Assembly (NCBI GenBank): GCA_026874595.1
Contig: CM049314.1
Span: 76,152,300-76,216,299 of the forward strand
Length of the DNA stretch: 64,000 nucleotides
Reading direction: 5' to 3'
Source of the DNA: Sipunculus nudus
Lineage: Eukaryota > Annelida > Sipuncula > Golfingiida > Sipunculidae
The notes beneath the pieces were generated by a model, which saw only the letters and a program-made list of their open reading frames with translations, was not told where the DNA came from and did no database searches. Position 1 is the stretch's first letter; each line of letters begins with the position of its first letter. Below, piece by piece: positions 25,373 through 40,300 of this stretch. Position numbers and translations under genes: made by a program.

Positions 25373-28300
25373 TTTAATGTATGTATGTCAAATTCTGAAG
25401 TATTTGGGCTCTAATACAACCCTCTGTCTTTGATGTAAGCCTGACTACAGAAATTTAAAAATTCATCAGGGCAAAAAATTATGTAATTTTGTTTTTCAGA
25501 TATTGAGGGAACCCTGTGTTTTAAAGTTCTTTCAGAGCCATCAGTGGTTTATCTTTTGACTGGAATCAATCATCAAATCTGTGTATTAATGAATAACCTG
25601 TGCCAGCTATAATTGTTATCATTTGTTTATCCTAATGAGCATTCATGAGACATTGTCACTGTCAGTGGTTTTGTTGGTATATGATTGAGTATTTAAATGT
25701 TGTGATTGTAGAAGTCAAGGAGAGGAGCAGTCCACATCACAGTGATGATGAAGGGTAAGTCACCCATCAACATGTAATTGTACAATAATTATAGCTTTTG
25801 GGTGTTATCAGTTAATATATATATATATATATATGTAGTGTACCCATAATTTTGGCATGTTACTTGTTAAATCAAGAGTTTTAGTGTACGCAAAATGGCA
25901 GCCCCCTGAGCACTTTTGACAAAATGGGAGAAAAAAATGTGTCAGGGTTTCATAAAGATGCGGGAATATGACAGGAAAGTAGTCTGAGGACAGCGTCCAT
26001 TATTCTTAGAGTTTTCTCCCCAATGCCAATTAGTTGTCAAGGATCTCAAGCTGTAAAAACTGCATTTGTTGTGAATACATAAAAATCAAATATCAGAGTT
26101 TGTGAGGCCACAAAGTTAACACAAAACATAAGAAACCTAAGAGTCTGAGGACCATTCAAAATGCTTGTAAAAATGCTTAACCTTGCAGATTTATGATAAA
26201 GAAGTAATATTATTGTAACCCCAGACAAAGTCGGGGGATACTATGTTTTCATACTGGTCCCGCCGCCGCCTGCACATATAAATCTTGTTGGCGCGATAAC
26301 CCAAAAAATATTTCACGGAACTTTACCAAACTTGGTATATGTATAGATATGGGTGAGAGGACGACGCCTATTTAAAATGAGGTCATGACTTTTACTAGGA
26401 GAGTGTCCTTGACCTTGAATAGGTCCAATTTTGGGGAAAATCACACAAATTCTTTAATATCTCAAGAAATCTTGCATGGATTTATCCCAAAATCAAGTTG
26501 ATGGAAGATCATGGATAGGGTTGTCATGTTCCAGAAACTGGTGGCGCCACCTATTATTCTTTACTTGTTTTCGTGTCGTTTAATACCCCCAAAATTGCCA
26601 CCTTACAGTACAGTGAGCATTATAAGTCAAAAACTAATGGACAGATTTCTTTTATATTATGCATATACATAGGTATGGGTTATGGGGTGATGTTTATTTA
26701 AATTGGGGTCATGACCTTTCCTTTGATAGTGGCCTTGACCTTGAATATTGCCATATATGGTGAAAATCACACACCTCTTATATCTCCAGTGTTGATAGCC
26801 ATATGGATTTCAAACATGACTTATGTATGGCCCACCACTGAAGTAAGAACCCTGTTGGTTCTAGGGTCATGAGTTCAAAGGTCAAGGTCACTGGACTGGC
26901 ATTTTAAAAGATACTGTGGATGCATTTTAAGCCAAACTTTCATCCTAGGTCTTCCATCTTGAATATATAGCTCACTTGCCAATAGTGGATGATCCATATA
27001 ACTTTTGGGGTCACAAGGTCAAAGGTCAAGGCCACAGGAGCTATCTGTCCAAAAATTAGTTTCTGGATGATAATTCCTGCTTTTATTGATGTATTGATTT
27101 CAAACTTGACTTATATATGTCCCATTGAAAAAGCAAGACTACAATTTATTTTAGGGGTCATGAGGTCAAAGGTCAAGGTCACAGGACACATCTTTAAAAA
27201 GATTGTGGATGCATTTTCAGCCAAACATTTCATCTCAGACCTTTCATCTTGCACATGTAAGTCATCTGCCAATAGAGGAAGACCCCTATCAGTTTTGAGG
27301 TCACAAGGTCAAAGGTGAAGGTCACAGGAGCCATCTGTCCAAAAATTAGTTTCTGGATGATAAATCCTGCTTTTATTGATGTATGGATTTCAAACTTGAC
27401 TTGTATATGTCCCATTGGAAAAGCAAGACCCAAATTGATTTTGGGGTCATGAGGTCAAAGGTCAAGGTCACAGGACATCTTTAAAAAGATTGTGGATGCA
27501 TTTTCAGCCAAACATTTCATCTCAGATCTTTCATCTTGCACATATAGTTCACCTGCCAAGAGAGGAAAAACCCTATCAATTTTGAGGTCACAAGGTCAAA
27601 GGTGAAGGTCACAGGAGCCAACTGTCCAAAAATTAGTTTCTTGATGATAATTCCTTCTTTTATTGATGTATTGATTTCAAACTTGACTTGTATTTGACTC
27701 ATTGGAAAAGCAAGACCTGAATTGATTTTGGGGTCATGAGATCAAAGGTCAAGGTCACAGGAAACCTCTTAAAAAAGATTGTGGATGCATTTTCAGCCAA
27801 ACAATTCATCTCAGATCTTTCATCTTGCACATATAGTTCACCTGCCAAGAGTGGAAGACCCCTATCAATTTTGAGGTCACAAGGTCAAAGGTGAAGGTCA
27901 CAGGAGCCATCCGTCCAAAAATTAGTTTCTGGATGATAATTCCTGCTTTTATTGATGTATGGATTTCAAACTTGACTGATATATGTCCCATTAGAAAAGC
28001 AAGACCAAAATTGATTTTGAGGTTATGAGGTCAAAGGTCAAGGTCATAGGACACATCTTTAAAAAGATGTGGATGCATTTTCAGCCAAACATTTCATCTC
28101 AGATCTTTCATCTTGGACATATAGTTCACCTGCCAAGAGAGGAAAACCCTATCAATTTTGAGGTCACAAGGTCAAAGGTGAAGGTCACAGGAGCCAACTG
28201 TCCAAAAATTAGTTTCTGGATGATAATTCCTGCTTTTATTGATGTATGGATTTCAAACTTGACTGATATATGTCCCATTGGAAAAGCAAGACCAAAATTG

Positions 28301-31300
28301 ATTTTGAGGTTATGAGGTCAAAGGTCAAGGTCATAGGACACATCTTTAAAAAGATGTGGATGCATTTTCAGCCAAACATTTCATCTCAGATCTTTCATCT
28401 TGGACATATAGTTCACCTGCCAAGAGTGGAAGAACCCTATCAATTTTGAGGTCACAAGGTCAAAGGTGAAGGTCACAGGAGCCATCTGTCCAAAAATTAG
28501 TTTCCGGATGATAATTCCTTCTTTTATTGATGTATTTATTTCAAACTTGACTTGTATTTGACCCATTGGAAAAGCAAGACCTGAATTGATTTTGGGGTCA
28601 TGAGGTCAAAGGTCAAGGTCACAGGAAACCTCTTAAAAAAGATTGTGGATGCATTTTCAGCCAAACAATTCATCTCAGATCTTTCATCTTGCACATATAG
28701 TTCACCTGCCAAGAGTGGAAGAACCCTATCAATTTTGAGGTCACAAGGTCAAAAGTGAAGGTCACAGGAGCCATCTGTCCAAAAATTAGTTTCTGGATGA
28801 TAATTCCTTCTTTTATTGATGTATGGATTTCAAACTTGACTTGAATTTGACCCATTGGAAAAGCAAGACCTGAATTGATTTTGGGGTCATGAGGTCAAAG
28901 GTCAAGGTCACAGGAAACCTCTTTATAAAGATTGTGGATGCATTTTCAGCTAAACAATTCATCTCAGATCTTTCATCTTGCACATATAGTTCACCTGCCA
29001 AGAGTGGAAGACCCCTATCAATTTTGAGATCACAAGGTCAAAGGTGATGGTCACAGGAGCCATCTGTCCAAAAATTAGTTTCTGGATGATAATATCTGCT
29101 TTTATTGATGTATGGATTTTAAACTTAACTTGCATATGTCCCATTGGAAAAGCAAGACCAGAATTGATTTTGGGGTCATGAGGTCAAAGGTCAAGGTCAC
29201 AATCTTTAAAAAGATCAAGGTCACAGGACCAACATCTTTAACAAGATTGTGGATTGTTAGATGGAAGAAACAATAAATATGCCAAGTGTCAGTATATGCT
29301 GCTAAAAATGGGGGTCTATTTATAAAGGGGGGGTGCCTACTATGTCTGGGGATACTCTGGCACCTGCGGTGCCAAGAAATGTCTAGTTTGTTTCTGTGAC
29401 AGCAAGTACCAAACATCATTATTTAATTGTTGCAAAGATGGGCCAACATGAAATATTTTTATTGTCTTTTCTACCTCCAGATCAGAAGAGGGCGAGCTGA
29501 TTGCGGAGATTTTTGGTTCCAGTGATGAAGAAGAAGAGTTTGAGGTATATGACAATAATTTTTGGTTCTCAGGCACTTTTTTTAAACCTTTTTTTTAATT
29601 TTTGATAAAACTGTCATATCACAAGGGAAAAGCATGATAATAACATAATTTTTCACTAAGCTGGTAAAAGGACTACATAAGAAAGGAAATGTTATCAAAA
29701 TTGTATTATTTTATCTACTTGAAAGAAATGTCTAAGTAGCTAGAACTCAAAATTGGTAAGTTTCTCTTGAAAATCAAAATAAAATTTTTTGATGCGTGGG
29801 ATTTAAATTGATGCAGGCCTTACTTGAGATCCATACCTGATATTTTTTGGCCTTACAGTATATTTTCAGATAATGCATATTTAAGGAATTTCATTGTAAA
29901 ACTGACATGGCTTTTGATTAATTTTATTTAAGATCTGATGTTTATGAATATTTTAAGCTCTGTATTAATTGTAATGGAATGGAAACCAGGAGTATCATTG
30001 CTTTAAAAATAAACTGTAAATAAACATTAATTTATGTTTCTTCAAGTTAATTGGTATTGGAATTGCAGTTAGAACTGATCCTTATTATTTTAATTTATTA
30101 AATGTTTTATGTTTTACAACCAGAGCCTTTCAACACATACTTAGATAGATACAGCATATGGATTAGTATGAAACTTGTGTGACAGTAAAATGATGGTTAT
30201 CTGAAATGAACTGTGAAAAGACCACTTGACTGGACATGGTTGATAATAGTAGATAAAGCACACCATAGAGGCAATACTATTTGTCGTCACGGAATTATTA
30301 TGTAAATTGTATAGTCTAAATTTTCATATTAAATCAAATAATGATTTGCATACAAAAAGGTCACTTTAAAATTTTAACTTTGACAATAACAGCATTCATT
30401 ACGAGGTTAAAATGGATGGGGTTATTCAGGATGAAGACTTACCGTATTTCCTTGAACAGACGCTGGACCTTAAATAGTCGCCATCCTTATTTAGTCACCG
30501 GGGCAAAACAGTGTCCCAGAAAAATAAACGCCGGCCTTAAATAGACGCCGATCTTGTTCACAGGCCTTGTGTCAGAGTAGTTTCTATGTTTGCCACCAGA
30601 TGTCTTTTCCCTTCATTATAATTGGTGTATTTACCGGCCAAAATGACGATAGATTGTTGTATGAATTTCGGTTTGTGTTGTATTGATAATATGTTTAATT
30701 CCTCTTACTCTATAAATCATTCTTTTATCTTACGTGAATGCTTGTTTCCTTGAGGGACACCATATACTCCCGATTCGTTCAATAAGCGATGCACAAATAG
30801 GTCAGCAGTGAGAAGGCTAATACTATCACTGCTACCAAGCAATAGTAATTAGTTCAGCTTGAAACAAGCAATAAAACTTGGTACGGTGAAAGTCTATATC
30901 TCACGGATGGTTGAACAGAACTGTTCAAATATGTTTTGGCACACATTTCTTCTGTAGCATGCAGACGCCAAATGATGGTGTCGAGCGGTACAATTTGTAG
31001 CTACTGTCAAGCCAAATAACGCTCATTGCTTTCATTTTTAGCGGTGAACAGTTAATGGCATTGCCACCCCGTGTTTAGTATATACAAGGCCAGAAACGCT
31101 TGATTATGCTGTGTCGAGCTGAATCAGTTAAATATTTAACGAGAGGAAAGTGTCATGAAAATGAATTACGCTGTGCCGTTATAAGCTGATAAGTACCAAA
31201 CCCCCTTATTTCGATGGAACAAATGCTACCAGTTGTACGTTGAGAACAGTAAATGGAAGAGCCACCCCGTATTCAGAGCGTAAAAATGTTACCAAGTTCA

Positions 31301-34300
31301 CGCGGTGTTAAATAAATGGAACAGTCACATAAAACACCTGGAAACCTGGTTTCGAGGGGCCCGCGCGGACAGATTTTTGTGTACAACTGCAATCTCTCGC
31401 TGTGATTCTGTGTTAATTCCAATTATGGTGCGTTATTGTGGAGATTGCGCGTGTCCCATATACCTATGGCATCTAAGGAAATTTCGTAAACACAATCCGT
31501 GTACCGGCGATGTTTTCAAATGTGTCAGTGATTAGTGACCGGCAGGTTCATTGTTTCGACGCATTCTTTTTTTAGTTTGTCTGACGAGCCTGATGACGTA
31601 TTTTTTTAATAAACGCCGGCCTTAAATAGAAGCCTGCCTTGTTTAGACGCCAGGTCAAAGCAGTGTCTGAAAAAAATAAACGCCCGGGCGTCTGTTCAAG
31701 GAAATACGGTATTGCAACGCCTGATATCAATAGCCATGTCTATGTCATATTATAATTGTATGTGTTATATATGTGTGTTATATATGTCTGTGTGTGTATA
31801 CAATATAATGTGATATAACAAAAGTAGTTCCCCTCCTCAGTACCGTTGATGTGTATACTAATAGACCTGTATGATGGTAAATTAACGAGAGAAGAACAGG
31901 GCCTTTATTCTTTTGTTCTTTCGGTCTTTGTTCTAATGGCAGGTTACTTATTCAATTGTTACAGGGTTTTGGGAAGACCACAGATGCTCAGGAAAACAAG
32001 AAAGAGAAGAAGAAAGCATGTAAGTATTTTGACTTATCAGCTGATCTGATCTTTATTATAGCTTCATTAGACCAGATTACAAAAGTACTAAAACATTTGT
32101 CATACAAAGCCTCTATCAGCTTACTATCTGTGACAGTTTAATTAAATGCACTCTAGATCAAGCATGTTCCAGAACTTCCAACTACAGCCCTTACATTCAT
32201 GACAAAAGAACTTGTTTAGATCATACTGGCTGTCTGTGTATTTCGAAAGGGCTTTAAACCAATTACCTAACACAATAGTTGAGAGGGGTTAATAAAGGTC
32301 AAATGTCCTGCCAAGGTTTGCCTGGGGAAATGTGGCTTGATTTGGTTAGGTTGAGTCATATCTTTCTAATGTTTGGATAACTTATGATTGATTTTGAGAG
32401 TATTTTATGATTGCTTTTTTTTTTAATGTCTGAAATGGTAAATCTTACTGTTATATGACTTGCAGCCATCTTGTCAGATGATGACAGTGATAATGAGGCA
32501 CCAGCACCCAAAGACAACGAGGGGGAGGTGCTGCCAGAGCTATCATCAGACGACGAGGGAGTCAACGATTCAGTCCGCAAAGAAAGAGACTCAGAGTATG
32601 TATGACCCATAATAAATGTGATCTGATACAGGGATGTGTATACAATGTACCCTTGTTTTAATGCAACAACAGTCCTGGTGGTATTGAATTAGAGCACATG
32701 ACTCAAAGCTGGGTGATTGAGTCCAAATCTCAACCAAGGGAGTGAGATTTTTCACGGTCGGCCATCACCCAGGGTGAGCTCTTTGCAGGCTTAATGGGAA
32801 GGCCGTGCACCATGGCTGTATTTCATTAAAAAAAAGCTAACATTAAAAATGAGGGTAACCTCCAACTAAAAAAATATTTAGAAAAAAGAGAAAATAATAC
32901 TGATTTGTCTCAACAAACCAGGTGTGAAATCCTGTTATAATTCCCCCATCTACAAGGTGAGGAGCATGGTTACTCCAGCCTATTCCTGGTCGCTATGGGT
33001 CCAATTGCTGTCAAACTCTGGCTGCAGATAGATTCGCATGTAGGGACAGTGCTTTTGTGTCATGAATATTTCTGAGTCCTTGTCAAGCCCTGATTCATTT
33101 ATTGCTGCCCAGAAAAGGTGGGTAATTAAGAACAAGACGTTGTTGAAAAATCAAAGCATAACCATTGTTGGCTCTTAGTAGGGTAAACATTTCTTTTTCA
33201 ATTTAATTAAAAGTAATTACCATGGACAATTTGTGAAAATGTCATGTTCATGAAAAGTCAGACCTAGCCAAATCTAGAAATAAGTGATTTGTGAAAATAG
33301 CATGACCCACAGGTCTGCTCATAGAATTTACAGATGCAGTTTAACAATAAGGGTTGAAAGTGTAGACCTGTTTATGCTTTGTTTTACAGGGACTTTGTTT
33401 CTGACTTTGATTTGATGTTAGCAAGAAAGAAAGAAGAGAACAGGAGCAAGAGGAGGAGGAAAAAAGATTCTGAAGTCATAAACGACAACGATGATCTCAT
33501 CAATGAAATTATACAGAAAATGAAGGAGGCTGCAGAGGTAAGGTCAAAGTCCTCAGCTGAATCATTGTCTGTTGTCCTTCTGTCTGACCGTCCATCTGTC
33601 TTAGTAAACTAAAAGTCAGGTCATAGTGTCCTTTATTCTATGACATGTGCATCATGTTTTGAGCACTATAACGATCTTAATATTTATGAGCGTTGAAGCC
33701 TTTTTTAAAAAGCCTTTTCATTTCAGCTGACTGAAAGTTATCTGAGCTGAAGCGATCACTCTTTGTCTGTTGTCCATCTGTCTGTCCGTCCGTCTGTCTG
33801 TCTGTTAACAAGGCACAAATCGTAACCCTTGGGACTAGAAACTTCTAACTGATAACCCATGGAGGTCCATTAAAAATCTCTTTGGAAACCTAAAAAATTA
33901 GGTCACTGTAACCTATATTTTGCGAACTATAGACTGAAAACATGATTTCGAACACTCAGTCAGTCAAATGGGGCACAGATTGTATCTGCTAGGCCTAGAA
34001 TCTTTGTCTTACATTACATCCATTGAGGTCCATAAAAAATCATATTGGAAACTTGAAATTAGGTCACTGTGGCCTATATCCTCCAAGCTTTTGGGCTTGT
34101 AAGTAGCCCCAAGAATAATGAAAAATTTGATACAAAAGCTCCAATACCTGAATAACTAATGCATTGATTGCCATTGATTTCCATTTATAATAATCAAATA
34201 GTGTTACATCATTTCCTAAAGACTGGTGCCGCCACCTTTTTTTCAAATTTTTAGGCATTTTTTCTCTATTTTAGAGACCTTAAGATGAAGCTGTCTGTCC

Positions 34301-37300
34301 GTTAACAGGGCAAAAGCGTTACAATTTGACCTAGAAACTTCTAACTGTACATCCTGGGAGGTACTACACCAGTCTCCTGGGAAACCTGAAATTAGGTCAT
34401 GGTGGCCTATATTTTGTAGGAGTAAAGACATAGATGACAATTTGCCTAAAATATCTAGTTCCCAACATTTCTGGGGGTGTTGCTTTGAAATCACTCGTGC
34501 AAACCATATTAAATACATGAATCAGCACTTTTCAGTTAGGCTACGTTTCTGGATAATCTGTTTGATTAAGAAAGTTGAATACTTTGCTGTCATGTGCCCT
34601 TTAAAACATAGGAGTGCAGTGGCAAGTTTGGTAGTGATATTTTTTATAGTTTTGGAATAATATGCAAATTACGAAAATGTGACATCAGCATTTTTAGCTC
34701 ATCTCTGAAAATGCAAGAAAAAACACCCAAACTTCATATGTTAAACTGAACTATAGTTGTTCCTCAACTGTTAGAGCTGGATAAAAGATCAGGGGGAGAT
34801 TGGCTGATAGGGGATGGGGAGGTGGGGGGGGGGGGAGATAGGTGGAGATCTGTGACTGTCCAATGACAGTTACAGAAATCTAGTTTACATATTATATTTA
34901 TTTACTTTATGAAAATATAACAGAAATATTGTACTTTGTGACGGGGTAGGCAGACAGGGTTATCTTTGTGTGTTCGAAAAGAAATGTTGTTTATATGAAT
35001 GAATGTACCAGTAATCCTAACATCACCTTGCTTCCTCTGCTGTTTGTATAAACTGTTGTCTACTGTGGTTCATTTTGTTTTAACAGCAAGACCGAGAGTT
35101 GAATGCTGACAGGAAGCCAGCCACCAGGAAGCTGGGATTAATGATCTACATTATTTCTCAGCTCAAAAAGTAGGTAACAACTTTCTGCCTTATCTTAATT
35201 AATGAAATATTTGTAATATTTAATCGACCTCCATTTAACTAGTGACACCAGTTGGCGATATCAGATATGTATGATTCGGGGTCAGTAATCCACATGTACA
35301 GAAGTCAAAAAGGAAGCGGTTGTGTTATGGGCTGTGTTGCATTGACATAACTTGTAGTGTCCTTGACAACTGTGAGAACCTGAACAAAACGGTTCATTTT
35401 GAAAAGCTGTGTTTTTATGTATATAAATCTGACAATCCATGCTACGTATGTTAACAAAACAATGATGTTCATTCATTTATTGTCGTCCTATAAGGTCAGA
35501 AAAATTAATATGTTTCTCAGGCATTTTTTAGGAAAATGATGCAGCCAGCCTTTCTTATTTTTTTTACCGTGAAAATAGTATTTAATATAAATACTTTCTC
35601 AGGTACTGGCATAGAAATGACAAGTAATGATTAAAATATGAGATAATAAAGCATGTATTGTTCAAATTTTTTCAAAAGTGTGAAAGTATCTTCGAAATAT
35701 GTGACATTTTTATTACTTTCATATGTAATATTAATATACAAAGCAGATTATATAATACTACAGATGTCAAGATCTCGCTGTGAATGCCAGAACAAGTGGC
35801 CCTGCCGATGGCCATGACACTGGGGATTCCCCATCATAATGCATTATGGTCATGCGTTGTTAACACAAGATCCAAGATTGTTTAATAAAGATATACAACA
35901 GAAATTTCTCTAAGTCTTGCATAACCTTTCTTGATATTTCTTATTTAAATTTTATTGCAAAGGAAGTATAATGGAAGTTTATTTAAAACACAATTTCTGC
36001 CAAAGGGCCACAATGGCAGCCATGTTTAATCTCACCGAATGGTCAAGAAGCGTGAGAATAAGGAAAATACGCAAACAATTAATTTCTCTTTGTGAGAAAA
36101 AATTTTACATTTGAATTTTTTTTTCACACAAAAATTCGACTAATTCCAAGTGTTTGTTCAAAGATTAGTGTACATTTTCTTGGAAACTGAGTGTATTAGC
36201 ACAACCTTAGCTATTAACAGTGGCGGGGCGCCAATAAAGAAAAAAGTCCACAAAGGCAGGAATATGAGATAGGCCTTACAAAAAATATAATATCCTAGCT
36301 ATAATATAGTTACAATCTACCTCCCATTTAATAAGGTTAGGCACCTGAATACTTTTTACCATTGTGTTGCCTGTTTACCCGCTGAGGTCAGCTTACCCCA
36401 ACCCTGCAGACCCTTATCTGTCTCAAACATGTGCAGTGTGTATGCTGGTGGAAAAGGTCTATTGAATGTTTGACTATAATTAAACGGCAGAGTTGGACAA
36501 ATCTATCATTCACACAAAAGGGGTATTTAAAAAATTCAAAGGAAACAATTCCGAAAGTTTTGTGTGTTAAAGCACATGAAAGTGATATAACAAGTCTATT
36601 TTTTGGCCATCAGTACTTCACTTCAGCACTGTTTTCTCAGGAACTACATAAACTATACAAGGATCCGTAACATGCTGATAAATTTGAAGACAGACTAATG
36701 CAATGAAGGGTAATGAGGGTTACGACTTTTAGTTTAAAGTTTAGTTTAAAGACTTTAAAGTTTTAGCATCAAAGAGGTCCGCTGTTTTACTGGTATTGCT
36801 CATGAACTGCTTCAGGTGAATTCATACATAAAGTAATCTGTGTATTAAGACAGTCGTAGGCACTGGCCAAAAGTGGTCTTAAGTTGCAGACGGTCAGTTT
36901 TAAGCAATGTGAATGCTTTTGGTTTTCTCAAGGATGGTCCTGTAAGACAGATATCATTGTATATACATGTGTTTTCCAGGTCAGATCTACACATAGCTTT
37001 CCTGGACCAGGGGATACTCAGTGCAATTACAGTAAGTCATCAATACTATATATACAGTAGAACCTCTGTATTATGGACATGGACGGGATCAGACATTTTG
37101 CCAGCAATAGAGATGTGCCCTTAGTTGGGAGGTTAAAGATTTCTAGACTTTCTTTAAAGGGACTACCCATAAGTAGCAGTTCATAGAAAGTGTCCTTAGT
37201 ACAGAGGTGGTTGTAACTAGAGGTTCCACTGTATACATTATTAAAAACTAAAACACAGCCACTATGACAAGTGGAGACATCTTCAGGCAAAAATAAAAAC

Positions 37301-40300
37301 TAAAACATTGATAGGGCAAGCATGAAGAACAACAAGAGGAAATAGTGGGGGACATGAACTCCACAAATTTTGTTTGTTTTAATATGTGGTTCTTATAGAT
37401 GTTTTGCATTATAGTATACTATGGTGGGTTTTATATTCGCAGGGGTTAACATTTCACAATTTTTACTTTGACAGTGTTTTGCGAGGGTTTATATTCATGA
37501 TCTTCCCATAATCTTCATTTCATTACTGGCAGTTTATTGTAAAGATTTTATATCATTCATTATAGCAGTCTTTGATTTAAGGGTAATATCCAAGATCTGT
37601 TACTAATTATATATCAAAAGTTTGCTTTACAACTTCCCTTCAAAGATCTGGCATCTCTTTCATGAGGGTTTTATTTTCGCAAAAATATCCCTTTTGGGAA
37701 TATCATAAATTTGAAACGCTCTCAAACAAAAGGCAACCACAGTATGTAACTTACCAATTATAACTATAGATATTTTTTTTTTTTCATAAGCCACATTTAT
37801 AGATGGGCCATTTTAAGGTATTAAATACTTGCCAGGAATTTGAATGAATTTTCTATATTAATTTTTACCAATATCTAATCTCCTCAAAATGTCTGCACTT
37901 TTAATGAGGTGAGAAATCACAAGACATACAATAGTTGTATTATACATTCTCACAGTGTCTGTGATTTAAATTTATAAAGTAATTGTTCCCCTTGTCACTT
38001 CTGCAAGCATGGAACGTGCTCAATTATAAATACTAGTGGTCTACGCATAAATATGCAAATGGGCCCTGTGACATTCAGGTTTTAGTGTGTACCCAATATA
38101 ACGACCCCTATGAGCAGTTTTGAGATTGGGGGAAATAAAACTGTTAGGCTTTAATAAGGGTGCAGGGATGTGACACAAAAGTATGCTTGAGGACACTTGG
38201 AAATACCTCTGCAGAGAGAGTTTGGTTGTTAGGGAACATGTATCAACAAAGTTTAAAGCAGAATAATATTTTGTTTGGACCACGCCCAAATGCTGAAATT
38301 ATTATAGGATTACAGTTAATATTTTGTCATTTTATTATGCCTGAGTAGGAGAACAAAGTAATAGAATGTATGAAATCATTAGGTCAATGTATGCCTAAAG
38401 GAAGTTTGCATGATAACTCTGTAAAGTAAGACTTGAACAGGAGCAATGTTTGTATATTTGATGTTTTGATCACAGGAATGGTTGGCACCGTTACCAGATA
38501 AATCTTTACCACATCTGAGTATCCGTTCCAATTTACTACAGATATTGAAAGAGGTAAGTGATAAGTCTTGAATATTGAAAGCTCTAATCACATACACCCA
38601 CCTTGTGATAATACTACTCAACAACAATCTTACATTGAGGTAGTTGCATCCGTCAGAGTCTCCTCAGCCCTCTTCAGCTATGTCTTCTCACTTTGGGACG
38701 CCATATGCTTTTGTCACATTCTTTCCTCCCCTCCCTGCTAAGAGCAGATAGAGGTTAACAGCATGTAAAAACAGTCGCTATAGAAACAGTTTTGATTCCC
38801 AAGGCTATTACACTCATGCCACTTCAAACTATTAGTATATAATGATTATAAACTAGCTGTTTTTATCACTCTCATTAACTGTCCTCAATTGTCTTTGAAC
38901 TTGCTAACATTTATTTGAATGTCTTTCTTGTGTACAGTTCCCACCCATCAGTCCAGAGTCACTGAAGATGAGCGGAATAGGTAAAGCCGTGATGTACCTG
39001 TACAAACATCCTAGAGAAATCCGGGCCAATCGTGAACTGGCCGGTAAACTTATCAGTGAGTATGATTACATAATATAACCATACATCTGTTACTTTGAGT
39101 ACACCTGTTTCATTGCATGGAATTATCAAGGCTCACTACGGACTATGCATATAACTTTTACAGCCAGATTTTGATGGCATGGATATGGTAAGAGCCCTAA
39201 TTTCAAATCATGCCACCAGAATTCCTACTTGGGCTACAACTGATGTTACTATTAGATACTTCTCAGTTGGACCTTGTGACTTCTGTTGCTGGTTGGGCTT
39301 CGTCAGTGCTGCTGGGTACTACCTGTGTTTCACCTTCCTTGACTTACTGTCCTCCCTTGTTTCATGTGTATCCATAGTTTTATGCATGGTCTGTAGTGAC
39401 CTACAATAAGTCCAGGTAAAGAAACATATTATTTCCTGGTCAAATGTAATTTAGGTTGTTGATGTGTTAAGATTAATCATCCATTAGATTTAACTCCTAA
39501 AAGATCTGAAAAATTACTACAATGAAATTAAAGAGGAGCATTTACCAGAGGTGTAACAAGATTTATGTTTCTATGCATTTGTTCCAATTATGATCAACTC
39601 ATGATCTGATTTCACACATAATTTGTTGATCACATGGATATGAAGATGAAGCCATCAACAGTCCACATTATCTCAGATGATACCCCGGGCCAGCCTACCT
39701 GAGTGTCAGATACAGTAATAATTATTAATGCACTGTCTATTGATGGATTGTGAATTTATTTTTTAACAGATGAGTGGTCTCGTCCAATCTTCAATTTGAC
39801 GTCGAATTTCAAGGCTTTGTCAAGAGAAGAACGGGAACAGCGAGATTATGAACATTTACCAAAGAAAAGGCGACTGAGGTCAGCTTCATTTGTAGATATT
39901 GGATTAGTGTACCCTTAGGATTTCTTGATAATTCCTTATATTGAAATGTGAAATTCAATTGTTAAAAGTAAGGAATTTGTGTTTTAAAAAAATCAAATGG
40001 TGTTAAATAATGTTATGTAAAATATGTTAAATTCTTAATCTTTTTCATCATCTGAAGAGTGTCCTCCATTTTCAATTAAGATAGAAATCTTTTATATCTG
40101 GATGTAGTCTTGCCAAAACTCACTCTGATTTTCAAGCATAATATTTGTTCATGCAAAAGTACTCTGGTATTTTCAAGCTAAATGATTGTTTTATGTTAAG
40201 CACCCTCAAATTTAAATAGAATGCATGGAAAGGACTGTATGATTCTATCAATACTCATTTTTTTAGCTCAGTTGACTTTCAGTCATGCTGGGCTATAGCG

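Noticed and set aside
27230-29144. The same minus-strand frames in the second array
   Set aside because: Same reason as for the first array. The similarity between frames is DNA repeat similarity.
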